Positions 54,389 to 62,255 of a stretch of DNA of 64,000 nt are shown one piece after another. How positions within the stretch are numbered: position 1 is the stretch's first letter; every line of letters begins with the position of its first letter. Source of the DNA: Deltaproteobacteria bacterium. Its GTDB lineage: Bacteria > Desulfobacterota > Desulfobacteria > Desulfobacterales > JAHEIW01. Where the stretch lies: positions 44,247-108,246 of the forward strand of contig JAHEIW010000003.1 in assembly GCA_024639185.1 (NCBI GenBank), in the 5' to 3' direction. The translations under genes and the position numbers were made by a program. The notes below the pieces were generated by a model. That model searched no databases, was not told the DNA's origin, and was given only the letters and a program-made list of their open reading frames with translations.

Positions 54389-55231
54389 ATGGATATCAAG
54401 CGGATTGAAAAAACGATTCTTGCAAACGTAGCCGCATCACCCGCCCGCCTCACACCCCAGCATCTGGAAAAGACGATCTTTACAACTTACGGTCTGGATA
54501 AGATCCGCGCCAAAGCAGTCTTAAAAAATTTGGTTGCCAGAGGTGAGCTGGAATATTCCTATGAATTTGGCAGCACTTACCTGCGGCCCGCGTTTAACAA
54601 AGCGGTGCGTATTTCTGACCATGTGGTGGTCAAACCACCGGGTTATGGTTTTAGACCGGCACCCAATGATGTGGTTATCCAGATTCAGCCCGGGGCAGCA
54701 TTCGGTGGTGGACGCCATCCGACCACGCGGTTGTCGGTCAGAGCGATTGATTATGTTCTGACGACGGTACGCCCGAATCGGCTCAGCCAAAATTGCTCAG
54801 TGCTGGACATCGGCACCGGATCGGGCATTTTAGCGATCACGGCCGTTTGCCTGGGGGTAAAAACGGGATTGGGCATTGATATCGATCCTTGTGCCATTTC
54901 CGAGGCTGCTGAAAATCGAGACCTCAATCACTTACAGGATCGGCTCGTCATATCAGACCGCAAGATTGAAACCATCGACACCCCCTATTCATTGGTTACT
55001 GCCAATTTACGGTTTCCGAGCTTGAAACACCTTTATCCTCAAATGGTACGGTTAACCGACAGCAACGGCTGGCTGGTCATATCCGGTTTTCGGGCCCATG
55101 AAATGCAGGATTTAATGGCGCATTATGCCGGGGAGCATTTTAAGCCTGTCTGGAATGCTGATGAACTGGATTGGTCGGTGATCGTATTGAAAAAAACGAA
55201 AGGTCTGTCTGAACCCTTATTTGTGAAATGA
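54389..55231 (+). CDS. PrmA-like methyltransferase with DsrD-like N-terminal winged helix
   Basis: The ATG at 54389 gives 280 residues. Residues 103-113 (AAFGGGRHPTT) and 139-146 (LDIGTGSG) are the PrmA-type SAM-binding signature; TANLRFPSL (204-212) is in the place of the N-I/L-active-site loop. The first ~68 residues are not the PrmA substrate domain but a winged-helix-like segment: RAKAVLKNLVARGELEYSYEFGSTYL (40-65) shares A-K-V-LV-LEY-GST-L with DsrD (REAKKVINRLVQEEILEYWSSGSTSL). It may methylate a ribosomal or Dsr-pathway protein. It is 10 bp after dsrN, in the dsr operon, and followed by the family B palindrome. Confidence 0.85.
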   Translation: MDIKRIEKTILANVAASPARLTPQHLEKTIFTTYGLDKIRAKAVLKNLVARGELEYSYEFGSTYLRPAFNKAVRISDHVVVKPPGYGFRPAPNDVVIQIQPGAAFGGGRHPTTRLSVRAIDYVLTTVRPNRLSQNCSVLDIGTGSGILAITAVCLGVKTGLGIDIDPCAISEAAENRDLNHLQDRLVISDRKIETIDTPYSLVTANLRFPSLKHLYPQMVRLTDSNGWLVISGFRAHEMQDLMAHYAGEHFKPVWNADELDWSVIVLKKTKGLSEPLFVK

Positions 55232-55235
55232 ATAC

Positions 55236-55335
55236 GATCATGTCATTTTCTGAAAAGCGATATGAATTTTATGGTGCCATCATCTAACCATATATTAAAT
55301 GACTCGCATACCGCTTTTTAGAAAACAACATGACC
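55236..55335. repeat. Palindromic element, family B copy 3 (short)
   Basis: GATCATGTCATTTTCTGAAAAGCGATATG on the left and CATACCGCTTTTTAGAAAACAACATGACC on the right are inverted repeats, like those at 16053 and 60611. The copy is only 100 bp and starts 4 bp after the methyltransferase stop codon. Confidence 0.75.
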
Positions 55336-55380
55336 GCATTTAGTGGCGCTTTAACCGGCGGCATTTTGAGACTGCTTCTA

Positions 55381-55418
55381 AAAAAGGCATGCATCCTTGA
55401 GATGCATGCCTTTTTAAA
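55381..55418. terminator. Bidirectional terminator ending the dsr operon
   Basis: AAAAAGGCATGCATC (55381-55395) and GATGCATGCCTTTTT (55401-55415) are perfect 15-base inverted repeats with a 5-base loop. The U-tract on either strand can end both the dsr operon and the convergent cytochrome gene. Confidence 0.9.
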
Positions 55419-55440
55419 TAGATGATAACCTGCCGATTAT

Positions 55441-55938
55441 TTATTCTTTTTTCGGATGGCACTTGGTGCAGGTTGTTGGCGCTTTTTTGGGTTTATATTT
55501 TTTGTTGAACGCTTTGTGACAACCTCTGCAGTTCATGTGATATGCTTCGGCGTGGTATTCAAGCTTCATTTTTTTCTGATCGGCTTTTTTAACCTTTTTT
55601 TCGCGCCACTGCTTTTTGAGTTCTTTGGGCACTTCACCGGGTTTCTTGTGGCATTCGATGCACTTTTGAACCGGGTCGCCCTCATTCAGATTGGCGAGTG
55701 GCTTGCCATCTTTATCGTGGTGACATTCACCGCAGCCCCTTGCATACAGATCCGCATACTCTTTGGCATAATCTTTCTGGTGTTTTCCATGGCTAAACTG
55801 GACAACGCCTTTTTTGTGCTCTTTATATGCCGGGTCCTGCAACGGTATGACATCCGGAACTGTCTTGGCGTAAATTCCGGCAGCAAGAAACAGGGCAGCA
55901 CTCGCAACAACAACCAAAATCCACAGCATTTTATTCAT
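55441..55938 (-). CDS. Tetrahaem cytochrome c3 family protein
   Basis: The product is 165 residues: signal MNKMLWILVVVASAALFLAAGIYA, then four CxxCH haem sites, CGECHHDKDG, CIECHKKPG, CRGCHKAF and CTKCHPKK. VQFSHGKHQKDYAKEYAD supplies the typical extra axial His ligands. Class III cytochromes c move electrons in the periplasm of sulfate reducers, between hydrogenases or formate dehydrogenases and membrane complexes. It is longer than classic 110-residue c3. Position beside the dsr operon and tatBC fits a role in respiratory electron transfer. A 277 bp gene-free stretch separates it from tatC. Confidence 0.92.
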   Translation of the reverse strand: MNKMLWILVVVASAALFLAAGIYAKTVPDVIPLQDPAYKEHKKGVVQFSHGKHQKDYAKEYADLYARGCGECHHDKDGKPLANLNEGDPVQKCIECHKKPGEVPKELKKQWREKKVKKADQKKMKLEYHAEAYHMNCRGCHKAFNKKYKPKKAPTTCTKCHPKKE

Positions 55939-56215
55939 GGTTTTCTATTCCCCTCCTTTAGTCAACGGTTAACCTTTCCCCGAGGTTTCGCAAAATAAGA
56001 TTATTTCTTTATCAGGACAAAACCATTCTGTCAATCCTAAACATCTGGCCGAACAACATTATAATATCTTGAAATTATTACCATTAAAACTTTTCCCGTG
56101 AATTATGAAAACGGCAGACACCAATACGATAGTTGCCCGCACTGTAGGACGCACGTCTGACCGAAAAAGACGACATTTTTTTATTTATTTTAGTATGATA
56201 GCGGTTGGGTTAAAT

Positions 56216-56980
56216 CTAAGATGCGCTTTGTTCGGCCTTATCTGCCTCTGTTTCTTGCTTTTTTTTACCAAAAATGCGGGCACCGATAATGCTAAGCTCG
56301 TACATGACGATCAATGGCAGGGCCATCATCACCTGGGTGACGACGTCCGGTGGGGTCAAAATGGCCGCCCCGGCGAAAAATAGCAGCAGGGCGTATTTTC
56401 GATTTCGCTTTAAAAAAGCAACGGAAACAATACCCAGACGCGCCATAAAGGTCAGCACCATGGGCAGTTCAAATACCAGCCCAAAGGCCAGCAGCAATTT
56501 GGCTGAGAACGCCAGGTATTCTTTCATGGAAGGCAGGGGTCGGATGGATTCGGTGGCAAACCCCAAAAAAAATTTAAATCCCCAGGGAAAGACGATAAAA
56601 TACCCGAACAGCGCTCCGCCAATAAAAAAAAACGAAGAAAGGATAACGACGGGGGCGATCATGCGGCGCTCTTTTTGATAGAGCCCCGGTGCAACAAACA
56701 TCCAGAATTGATACAGAATGACCGGGCTGGCCAGCATTATGCCGGCCAGCAGTGATACTTTCAGGTAAGTAAAAAATGCTTCGGGCAGACCGGTGAAAAT
56801 CAGATGGTCTCCGGCTTCCATCACCTTTACCAGCGGCCGCACCAGGATTTCGAACAACCTCTCTTTAAAACCATAAGAAGCCGCAAATCCGATACCGACC
56901 GCAATAAAGATTTTAATCAGCCGACTCCTGAGCTCTTCAAGATGTGAGGTAAACGGGATTTTTTCTTCTTCAGCGATCAT
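56216..56980 (-). CDS. tatC: Twin-arginine translocase subunit TatC
   Basis: The product is 254 residues from ATG 56980; this start overlaps the tatB stop by 11 bp, and the frame open to 57079 is only tatB overlap. [23 protein letters not shown] is the conserved N-terminus (HLEELRxR), with six hydrophobic segments: [87 protein letters not shown] and [35 protein letters not shown]. TatC receives folded proteins with a twin-Arg signal. The LTPPD motif and FELP are typical. Confidence 0.95.
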   Translation of the reverse strand: MIAEEEKIPFTSHLEELRSRLIKIFIAVGIGFAASYGFKERLFEILVRPLVKVMEAGDHLIFTGLPEAFFTYLKVSLLAGIMLASPVILYQFWMFVAPGLYQKERRMIAPVVILSSFFFIGGALFGYFIVFPWGFKFFLGFATESIRPLPSMKEYLAFSAKLLLAFGLVFELPMVLTFMARLGIVSVAFLKRNRKYALLLFFAGAAILTPPDVVTQVMMALPLIVMYELSIIGARIFGKKKQETEADKAEQSAS

Positions 56981-57425
56981 CTTTCTCGGATCCCCTGGGC
57001 TTTTTTGTGTCGTCACTGCCGGTGTTGTTTTCTGGTGCTTCCTCAGAAGATGTGTCGTCGCTGCCCGATAATTCCTCAAACGCCTGTTTCACGTTGTCTG
57101 TGCGATCGTCTACCTCTGCGGTTTCTTTTTGCTCACCTGACTGATCTTCGATGGATTCGGACACGTCGGATCGTTTAAACTCGGCCGTGTCTTTTGTCAG
57201 GCTCACGGAATCTTTGATATCGCCGCCCAGATCATCAAAGGCCTTCTTGACCTCCGAAAGATCCTCATCTATATGGATGGTTTCTTTAAACTCATTGGTC
57301 GCTTTTTTAAATTCCCGCATTGCACGACCCAGCGATTTGGCCAGATCCGGCAATTTTTTCGGGCCGATGACGATCAACGCAATCGCCAGCAATAAAAGCA
57401 ATTCGGGCATGCCGATGCCGAACAT
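56970..57425 (-). CDS. tatB: Twin-arginine translocase subunit TatB
   Basis: The product is 151 residues with [43 protein letters not shown], the TatA/B membrane helix, a hinge with Gly-Pro and an amphipathic helix. The long acidic tail (about 90 residues, poor in motifs) identifies it as TatB rather than TatA. Together with TatC it exports folded cofactor-containing proteins such as periplasmic oxidoreductases. GAGGT precedes the ATG. A family A element lies just upstream, so its promoter must lie within or beyond it. Confidence 0.9.
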   Translation of the reverse strand: MFGIGMPELLLLLAIALIVIGPKKLPDLAKSLGRAMREFKKATNEFKETIHIDEDLSEVKKAFDDLGGDIKDSVSLTKDTAEFKRSDVSESIEDQSGEQKETAEVDDRTDNVKQAFEELSGSDDTSSEEAPENNTGSDDTKKPRGSEKDDR

Positions 57426-57433
57426 ATACTACC

Positions 57434-57582
57434 TCTTATCGTGCCCACCCATAAATGGCTATTTTTCCCGATCTCTGTGTCAGACTCAAATTTTAATCCT
57501 CGACATACTTCAAGTATGCCTCCGGTTAAAATCATCGTCTTCCTTGCCCTTGGAAAAAATTTCTCATTTCTGGATGGACACA
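57434..57582. repeat. Family A intergenic element copy 4
   Basis: Reverse complement of this copy aligns over its length with 46436-46575, sharing AAATGAGAAATTTTTTCC, CGGAGGCATACTTGAAGTATGTCGAGGATT and GACACAGAGAT, plus the end ATTTATGGGTGGGCAC. It sits directly upstream of tatB. Confidence 0.85.
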
Positions 57583-57962
57583 AACAATTATAATGTTGAT
57601 ATTTTCGCTGCTGCCAATATTTTGGTTTGCTGGCAGAGTCGTGTAAAATCGCTTAATCAAAGAATAGCGACCAGGACTAATTTAACTACTGGTTTCGGCT
57701 ACAAGTGTCAAGGGTTACCGCTTCCACGGTGGGCGTCTTGAATGCGCCAATAGAATGAATTTGGTTCGATTTACTTACAATTGGAATGATGGAAAGATGG
57801 AATACTGGAATATTGGGTCTTTATTGCTCGCATTGAAAATTTGAAGATATAGGTCTTGAACATTATTCCAACATTCCATTATTCCACATAGACAGGGTAG
57901 AGCCAGCGTCATTAAAAGTATCCCATTTTTAATGTGTTGTTTTATTTCCGGGAATTATCTCC
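57583..57962. other. Gene-free region with simple repeats
   Basis: I see no gene in these 380 bp. From 57784 to 57890 there are degenerate direct repeats of the type GGAATACTGGAATATTGG, with an inverted part ATTCCAACATTCCATTATTCC, a common simple-sequence form in this window. Confidence 0.6.
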
Positions 57963-59183
57963 TTATGGCCTATCCGGTTTTAAAATCAAAAAATACAACT
58001 CTCCGACGTGTGCCAGATGTCCGGCTGCAATTTCAGCATAGGGACCGTTGCCCCAGAACAGATCGGCGCGTCCCGGTCCCCGGATGGCGCCACCGGTATC
58101 CTGGTTGAGGACAAAGCGGCGACAATCGGCCCAGCTGTCGATTTGACCGGCACTGTCTACCACCGGCTTTTTCGTCTGGATAAACGCCAGGGCCGCATGT
58201 GGAAATATGCGTCTGTCCAGGGCAACCGATCGTCCCGGTGTCAGCAGGACATTCAGCGAGCCGAGGGGTCCTTCGGGCTCTAACTTGAAAAAGACGTAGC
58301 TGGGGTTGTAGTTAAAAACCGACGCCATTTCCTCCGGATGGGACTGCAAATAGGAACGAATTCTTTGCATGGACATTTCTTCGCGGGGTATTTTTTGCTC
58401 TTCAATTAAAAGCGTTCCGATGCTGCGATACGGCCGGCCGTTGCTGCCATGGTAATGCACATTGATGACTTCACCGGTATTTAGAAAAACTTTGCCAGAT
58501 CCCTGGATCTGCAGAAAAAACACATCCACCGGATCCTTCACCCACACCAGGGGCTCAGCCCTACCGACCAGTGCCTTTTCTTCGTCGATTTCCCGGCGAT
58601 CAAAATACGGCACCACCGTTTGATCGGTATAACGCCCCACGATGCTGTGTCCTTTGTATTTTTCACTAAAGGCTGAAAGATCGATCTTCATCAGATCCGT
58701 CGGCAGGGTGTAAAGCGGATATCGAAATTCCTCGTTCTTATCTAAGCGCCCGCTTAAATGGGGCTCGTAATAGCCGGTGAATAAAACTTCACCCTTTTGA
58801 TTTCTGCCGATTGATTGATAAACGAGGTAATTGGAACGGATGAATTTTTCTAATTGCTTTGCGGTGGGGTTCGTTCGGATAAAATCCAGGAAATGCTGCA
58901 ACGATTTAATCATATGGGCCGCATCATAGCGGTCTTCGCCAAACGAAAAGGTTCGATCGGCCGGTACTCTTTCCAGGTATTCCAGGCTTTTTAAGATACT
59001 GTGCTCCAGGCCGTCAAGTTCCAGATCATCATGAAAATCCGGGTATGAAAGACGGGTTAAACGGACCATTGGCAACTCTTCCGGGGGTTTTTTAATCGGA
59101 GCCGGGCATCCGGTGATGATCAATGCAAGGGCCAGGGTGAATACCAGGGTGCATTTGAAATTCAAGAAAAAGCAAATCTTCAT
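57963..59183 (-). CDS. mltA: Membrane-bound lytic murein transglycosylase A
   Basis: The product is 406 residues. FTLALALIITGCPAP is a lipoprotein signal with lipobox Cys. The MltA domain follows: LFTGYYEPHLSGRL, DVFFLQIQGSGKVFLNTGEVINVHYHGSNGRPYRSIGTLLI, YNPSYVFFKLEPEGPLGSLNVLLTPGRSVALDRRIFPHAAL, then the 3D-domain end FVLNQDTGGAIRGPGRADLFWGNGPYAEIAAGHL with the catalytic Asp context (DTGGAI, RADLFWG). It cleaves peptidoglycan strands from the outer membrane side. It is 5 bp downstream of moaC. Confidence 0.93.
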   Translation of the reverse strand: MKICFFLNFKCTLVFTLALALIITGCPAPIKKPPEELPMVRLTRLSYPDFHDDLELDGLEHSILKSLEYLERVPADRTFSFGEDRYDAAHMIKSLQHFLDFIRTNPTAKQLEKFIRSNYLVYQSIGRNQKGEVLFTGYYEPHLSGRLDKNEEFRYPLYTLPTDLMKIDLSAFSEKYKGHSIVGRYTDQTVVPYFDRREIDEEKALVGRAEPLVWVKDPVDVFFLQIQGSGKVFLNTGEVINVHYHGSNGRPYRSIGTLLIEEQKIPREEMSMQRIRSYLQSHPEEMASVFNYNPSYVFFKLEPEGPLGSLNVLLTPGRSVALDRRIFPHAALAFIQTKKPVVDSAGQIDSWADCRRFVLNQDTGGAIRGPGRADLFWGNGPYAEIAAGHLAHVGELYFLILKPDRP

Positions 59184-59188
59184 CGGGT

Positions 59189-59671
59189 TTATTTTCCTTT
59201 ACGAACGAAGGTGCCACTTTTACCGCCGGTTTTTTTCAACAGTTGGATTTTTGAGATTGTCATTTCTTTATCAGTAGATTTGCACATGTCATAAATGGTC
59301 ATCGCCGCAACCGAGACAGCGGTGATGGCTTCCATTTCAACACCCGTCTGATCGATGGCACGCACCGCCGCTTCAATGTCTATGCGGCTTTTGGCGGCAT
59401 CCGGCGAAAAGTCTATCTGAATATGGGTGATATTCAAGGGATGGCACATGGGGATGAGTTCGGCGGTTTTCTTGGCGGCCATCACACCGGCAATACGGGC
59501 GGTTTCAAGGACATTGCCTTTTTTCACTTTCTGATTTTGAATCGCGTCAAATGTCTCCGCGTTCATGGAGATCATTCCAGTGGCCACCGCCGTGCGTTCC
59601 GTGGGCTTTTTCTGGGTGACATCAACCATCCGCACCCGGCCTTTTTCATCAATATGGGTAAGTTTAGGCAT
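59189..59671 (-). CDS. moaC: Cyclic pyranopterin monophosphate synthase
   Basis: The 160-residue product catalyses the second step of molybdenum cofactor synthesis, forming cPMP. LTHIDEKGRVRMVDVTQKKPTERTAVATG begins the conserved N-terminus; KKTAELIPMCHPLNITHI and VEMEAITAVSVAAMTIYDMCKSTDKEM are the active-site blocks. ATG 59671 is chosen because the family begins there (MPKLTHID); nine open codons precede it. Together with mobA and moaB in this window it supplies molybdenum or tungsten cofactor, which formate dehydrogenases in sulfate reducers need. Confidence 0.96.
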   Translation of the reverse strand: MPKLTHIDEKGRVRMVDVTQKKPTERTAVATGMISMNAETFDAIQNQKVKKGNVLETARIAGVMAAKKTAELIPMCHPLNITHIQIDFSPDAAKSRIDIEAAVRAIDQTGVEMEAITAVSVAAMTIYDMCKSTDKEMTISKIQLLKKTGGKSGTFVRKGK

Positions 59672-59911
59672 AATATTCCCCTTGTCAGCTATATACAAAC
59701 CCCAACCATTATTTCTAAAATTATTCTAAGCTCCTTAATAACACAATGGAGCACTGGAGTTTTGGAGTACTGTGTCAAAATTGGTGCATAGATCAGGGAT
59801 CGAGGATTTGATCCATTTTCGTTTAGACCATTTGACGATTTGACTATTTTACGAATTGGCTAACTTTACCACCGATCAGCCAGCGGCCAGTCGCCAGAAG
59901 CTGGTTTTAGT

Positions 59912-59975
59912 TTCTGACACCTGCTTGCCGCGGCGTAGCTCTCAGGAGCGAGTACGGGACACCCGACACCTTAAC
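59912..59975. repeat. Family C repeat, copy 2
   Basis: CTGACACCTGCTTGCCGCGGCGTAGCTCTCAGGAGCGAGTACGGGACACC (59915-59964) is the reverse complement of the unit at 45090-45139, with a few differences. The rest of 59699-59970 is gene-free, with GGAGTTTTGGAGTACTG and GACGATTTGACTATTTTAC-type simple sequence. Confidence 0.8.
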
Positions 59976-60582
59976 CATTGACCATTACCTCTGCACGCTC
60001 TAAATCCTCGGGGGTATTGATATTAAAAAACGACCACAGTTCAGGATCTATTTTGCGTAAGGTTTTTTCAGAAATGGTTTTGATATGGCTTTTACGAAAC
60101 GTTTTGGTAATTTTAAGTTTCTTGCGTTCCAGATGGTTTTGCGCCGCTTCAAGACACCGTTTGGAATAGGCCGCACACAGGGGCTCAAATCCAGCTGACG
60201 TTTCAGGCATGACGATATCGATTTGGGTTTCAATCTTATTGATGATGGTCTCAATCATCTCCTTTTTCAAAAATGGTGTATCGCAAGCCGAAATAAAGGC
60301 ATACGGGTTTGTCATATAGAACAAACCGGCATGTATGCCGGTTAGCGAACTGCGAATCGGGAAAAGGTCCGATACAATCAACAAATCCCATTCTAAAAAT
60401 TTCTCGGGATTGTTGGTAACCAAAATGATCTCATCAAACAATTCATGATAAATAGCATATAGCCGATCCAGGATCCGAGTTCCCCCTACTCGCAGAAGGG
60501 CTTTTTCGGTGCCGTCATAGCGGTTGGCCAATCCTCCGGACAGTATCACTCCGGTGCAGGCGAATTTGCTCTTCGATGTCAT
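59971..60582 (-). CDS. mobA: Molybdenum cofactor guanylyltransferase
   Basis: The product is 203 residues. GVILSGGLANRYDGTEKALLRVGGTRILD is the nucleotide-binding loop (LSGGxxxRxGxxKAL, here with GTEKAL), then IILVTNNPEKF, FPIRSSLTGIHAGL and AFISACDTPFLKKEMI (the CDTPF/CDxP motif). It links GMP to molybdopterin for bis-MGD enzymes such as formate dehydrogenase. The protein is close to the usual length (about 195). It is not closely linked to moaC; a family C repeat lies between. Confidence 0.92.
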   Translation of the reverse strand: MTSKSKFACTGVILSGGLANRYDGTEKALLRVGGTRILDRLYAIYHELFDEIILVTNNPEKFLEWDLLIVSDLFPIRSSLTGIHAGLFYMTNPYAFISACDTPFLKKEMIETIINKIETQIDIVMPETSAGFEPLCAAYSKRCLEAAQNHLERKKLKITKTFRKSHIKTISEKTLRKIDPELWSFFNINTPEDLERAEVMVNG

Positions 60583-60610
60583 GATTTTTAGTTATTTCAA
60601 TGTCAAAAAA

Positions 60611-60790
60611 GGTCATGTTTTTTTCTGAAAGGCGCTATTCTGACAAATTGCCTAAATGGTACCTGGTGGCCTGATATTTGGGATGATCGGCATCTAGCCC
60701 TTTGAATTTAGAAACAGCGTTTATCTAATCCCAAATATAAGGCCACAGGCAACACGCTTATCATAGCGCCTGAAAGAAAATGACATGACC
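60611..60790. repeat. Palindromic element, family B copy 2
   Basis: GGTCATGTTTTTTTCTGAAAGGCGCTAT and ATAGCGCCTGAAAGAAAATGACATGACC are the ends; inside, GGTGGCCTGATATTTGGGATGAT pairs with ATCCCAAATATAAGGCCAC. The 180 bp unit has the same size and pattern as copy 1 (16053-16231). It lies between mobA and moaB. Confidence 0.85.
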
Positions 60791-61024
60791 GGCTCAGGTT
60801 ACGTAAATTTATTCTAATATGTTTCTATAACATTTCAGCTTAAGAAAAAAGAGAACCAAAATCAAGGTATAATCAGGGGCTTTGCTTAATTGATGGCCTC
60901 ATGGGATAATATATCTCTTGATCCAAAATTATCTAATGATGTACACATATAATAATAGGCTTTTATCATCTAAAAGAAACATTACTCTATTGCTCCACTA
61001 CTCCATTACTCCAATTTTAAAATC

Positions 61025-61528
61025 ATGGGCGTAAACGATCATAAAAAACAGGCACCCCCATCCGTTGCACTGGGCATTATTACGGTATCCACTACCCGGG
61101 CGCTCAAGAACGACACCAGTGGTCAATGGATCCGCGAGCAGGCTGAAAAAAAAGGTCACACCGTCGTTTTTCATCATGTCATACCGGATGACGTGATAAA
61201 AATTGCCACCACCCTCAATGACGAGATTTTAAAATCGAGTCCCGAGGTGGTTCTTTTGAGCGGCGGTACCGGGATTACTAAAAAAGATGTGACCATTGAA
61301 GCCGTCAGCCCGCTCTTTACCAAAGAGCTGAGCGCATTTGGCCCGCTGTTTGCCAAACTCAGCATGGAAGAGATCGATTCCGCCGCCATCATGTCCCGCG
61401 CCATTGCAGGTCTTATCGGCCGTACAGTTGTGTTTTGCATGCCGGGCAGCCTCAATGCCTGCAAACTGGCCTGCACGCGGCTGATTTTTCCCGAGCTGGG
61501 TCATCTGGTCAAGCACGCTAACGACTAA
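61025..61528 (+). CDS. moaB: MoaB/Mog family molybdenum cofactor protein
   Basis: The product is 167 residues. LGIITVSTTRALKNDTSGQWI, LLSGGTGITKKDVTIEAVSPLFTKELSAFGPLF and SRAIAGLIGRTVVFCMPGSLNACKLACTRLIFPELGHLVKH follow the MoaB/MogA fold; GGTG is the molybdopterin-binding loop. It adenylylates molybdopterin before metal insertion, if MogA-like, which sequence alone does not decide. No clear ribosome binding site lies before ATG 61025; the adjacent CTCCACTACTCCATTACTCC sequence is a simple repeat. Confidence 0.9.
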   Translation: MGVNDHKKQAPPSVALGIITVSTTRALKNDTSGQWIREQAEKKGHTVVFHHVIPDDVIKIATTLNDEILKSSPEVVLLSGGTGITKKDVTIEAVSPLFTKELSAFGPLFAKLSMEEIDSAAIMSRAIAGLIGRTVVFCMPGSLNACKLACTRLIFPELGHLVKHAND

Positions 61529-61765
61529 AAAACCTATCTTAAAAATGCATTTAAAATTATATGGTTGAGCCCGTTACCGGTTTGCCCGTTTGCCGGTTGA
61601 AGACAATACATGACAGTATCCCATTCCATACGGGCGCAACGGGCCGAACCGATTCTAAAGCGCTTCTCCAGTTCCATAATCAAGCTACATTTCTCATCTC
61701 GACTTGCGTTTCCATAAACCATCCCCATGTTATTCTCGCGGTTATAATCATTAAGAGGAGGTAGC

Positions 61766-62152
61766 ATGATGGATGAAGCCCCCCAAATTATCGATCGTGA
61801 TGACCCTTATGAAAAATACGCAAATGGGGTGGTGTTTGACTCGAACACAGGCCTTGAATGGTTGGCAGGGCCGGGCAAAAACATGAGTTGGAAGGAAGCT
61901 CAGGAATGGACCGAGAATCTTGAAATCGATGGCCGCGGTTGGCGAATGCCCACCCGCCAAGAGCTCGAAACACTTTATCAAGAGGGAAAAGGAAAACGTA
62001 ACATGACCCGGTTGCTGGAAACCCCTTCCTGGTGGGTTTGGTCAGCGGAGCCTGTTGATGGCCTATCGTCCAGCCTCTTCGATTTCAGCCATGGGACCCG
62101 GGATTGGCAATCCAGAACTCCTCGCGCCTATGCCGTACGCGTTCGCAAGTGA
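61766..62152 (+). CDS. DUF1566-domain protein (short)
   Basis: The product is 128 residues. VVFDSNTGLEWLAGPGKNMSWKEAQEWTENLEIDGRGWRMPTRQELETLY is the DUF1566 signature: a D-x-x-TGLEW start, the W-x-A helix and GWRMPTRQEL. WWVWSAEPVDG and TPRAYAVRVRK are the ending strands. DUF1566 domains are related to C-type-lectin-like or FGE-like sulfatase modifying folds and are often found in exported or phage-like proteins. There is no signal peptide. GAGGAGG precedes the second Met (61769), so that start is also possible. The 237 bp upstream of it (61529-61765) hold no other gene. Confidence 0.8.
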   Translation: MMDEAPQIIDRDDPYEKYANGVVFDSNTGLEWLAGPGKNMSWKEAQEWTENLEIDGRGWRMPTRQELETLYQEGKGKRNMTRLLETPSWWVWSAEPVDGLSSSLFDFSHGTRDWQSRTPRAYAVRVRK

Positions 62153-62255
62153 CGGTTTAAGGATTTAATTCCCGAACCCCTTTTGAAATTAAAGCAAAGG
62201 AGTGGGATCGGAAGAAATGCAGGGTTTGCGTTAACAATCATTCAGTGTAATTCAA

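Noticed and set aside
57640-57740. Possible tRNA-like stretch (GGGTTACCGCTTCC region)
   Set aside because: I could not find a cloverleaf with a proper anticodon arm and GGTTCGAATCC-type T-arm; no tRNA was found anywhere in the window.
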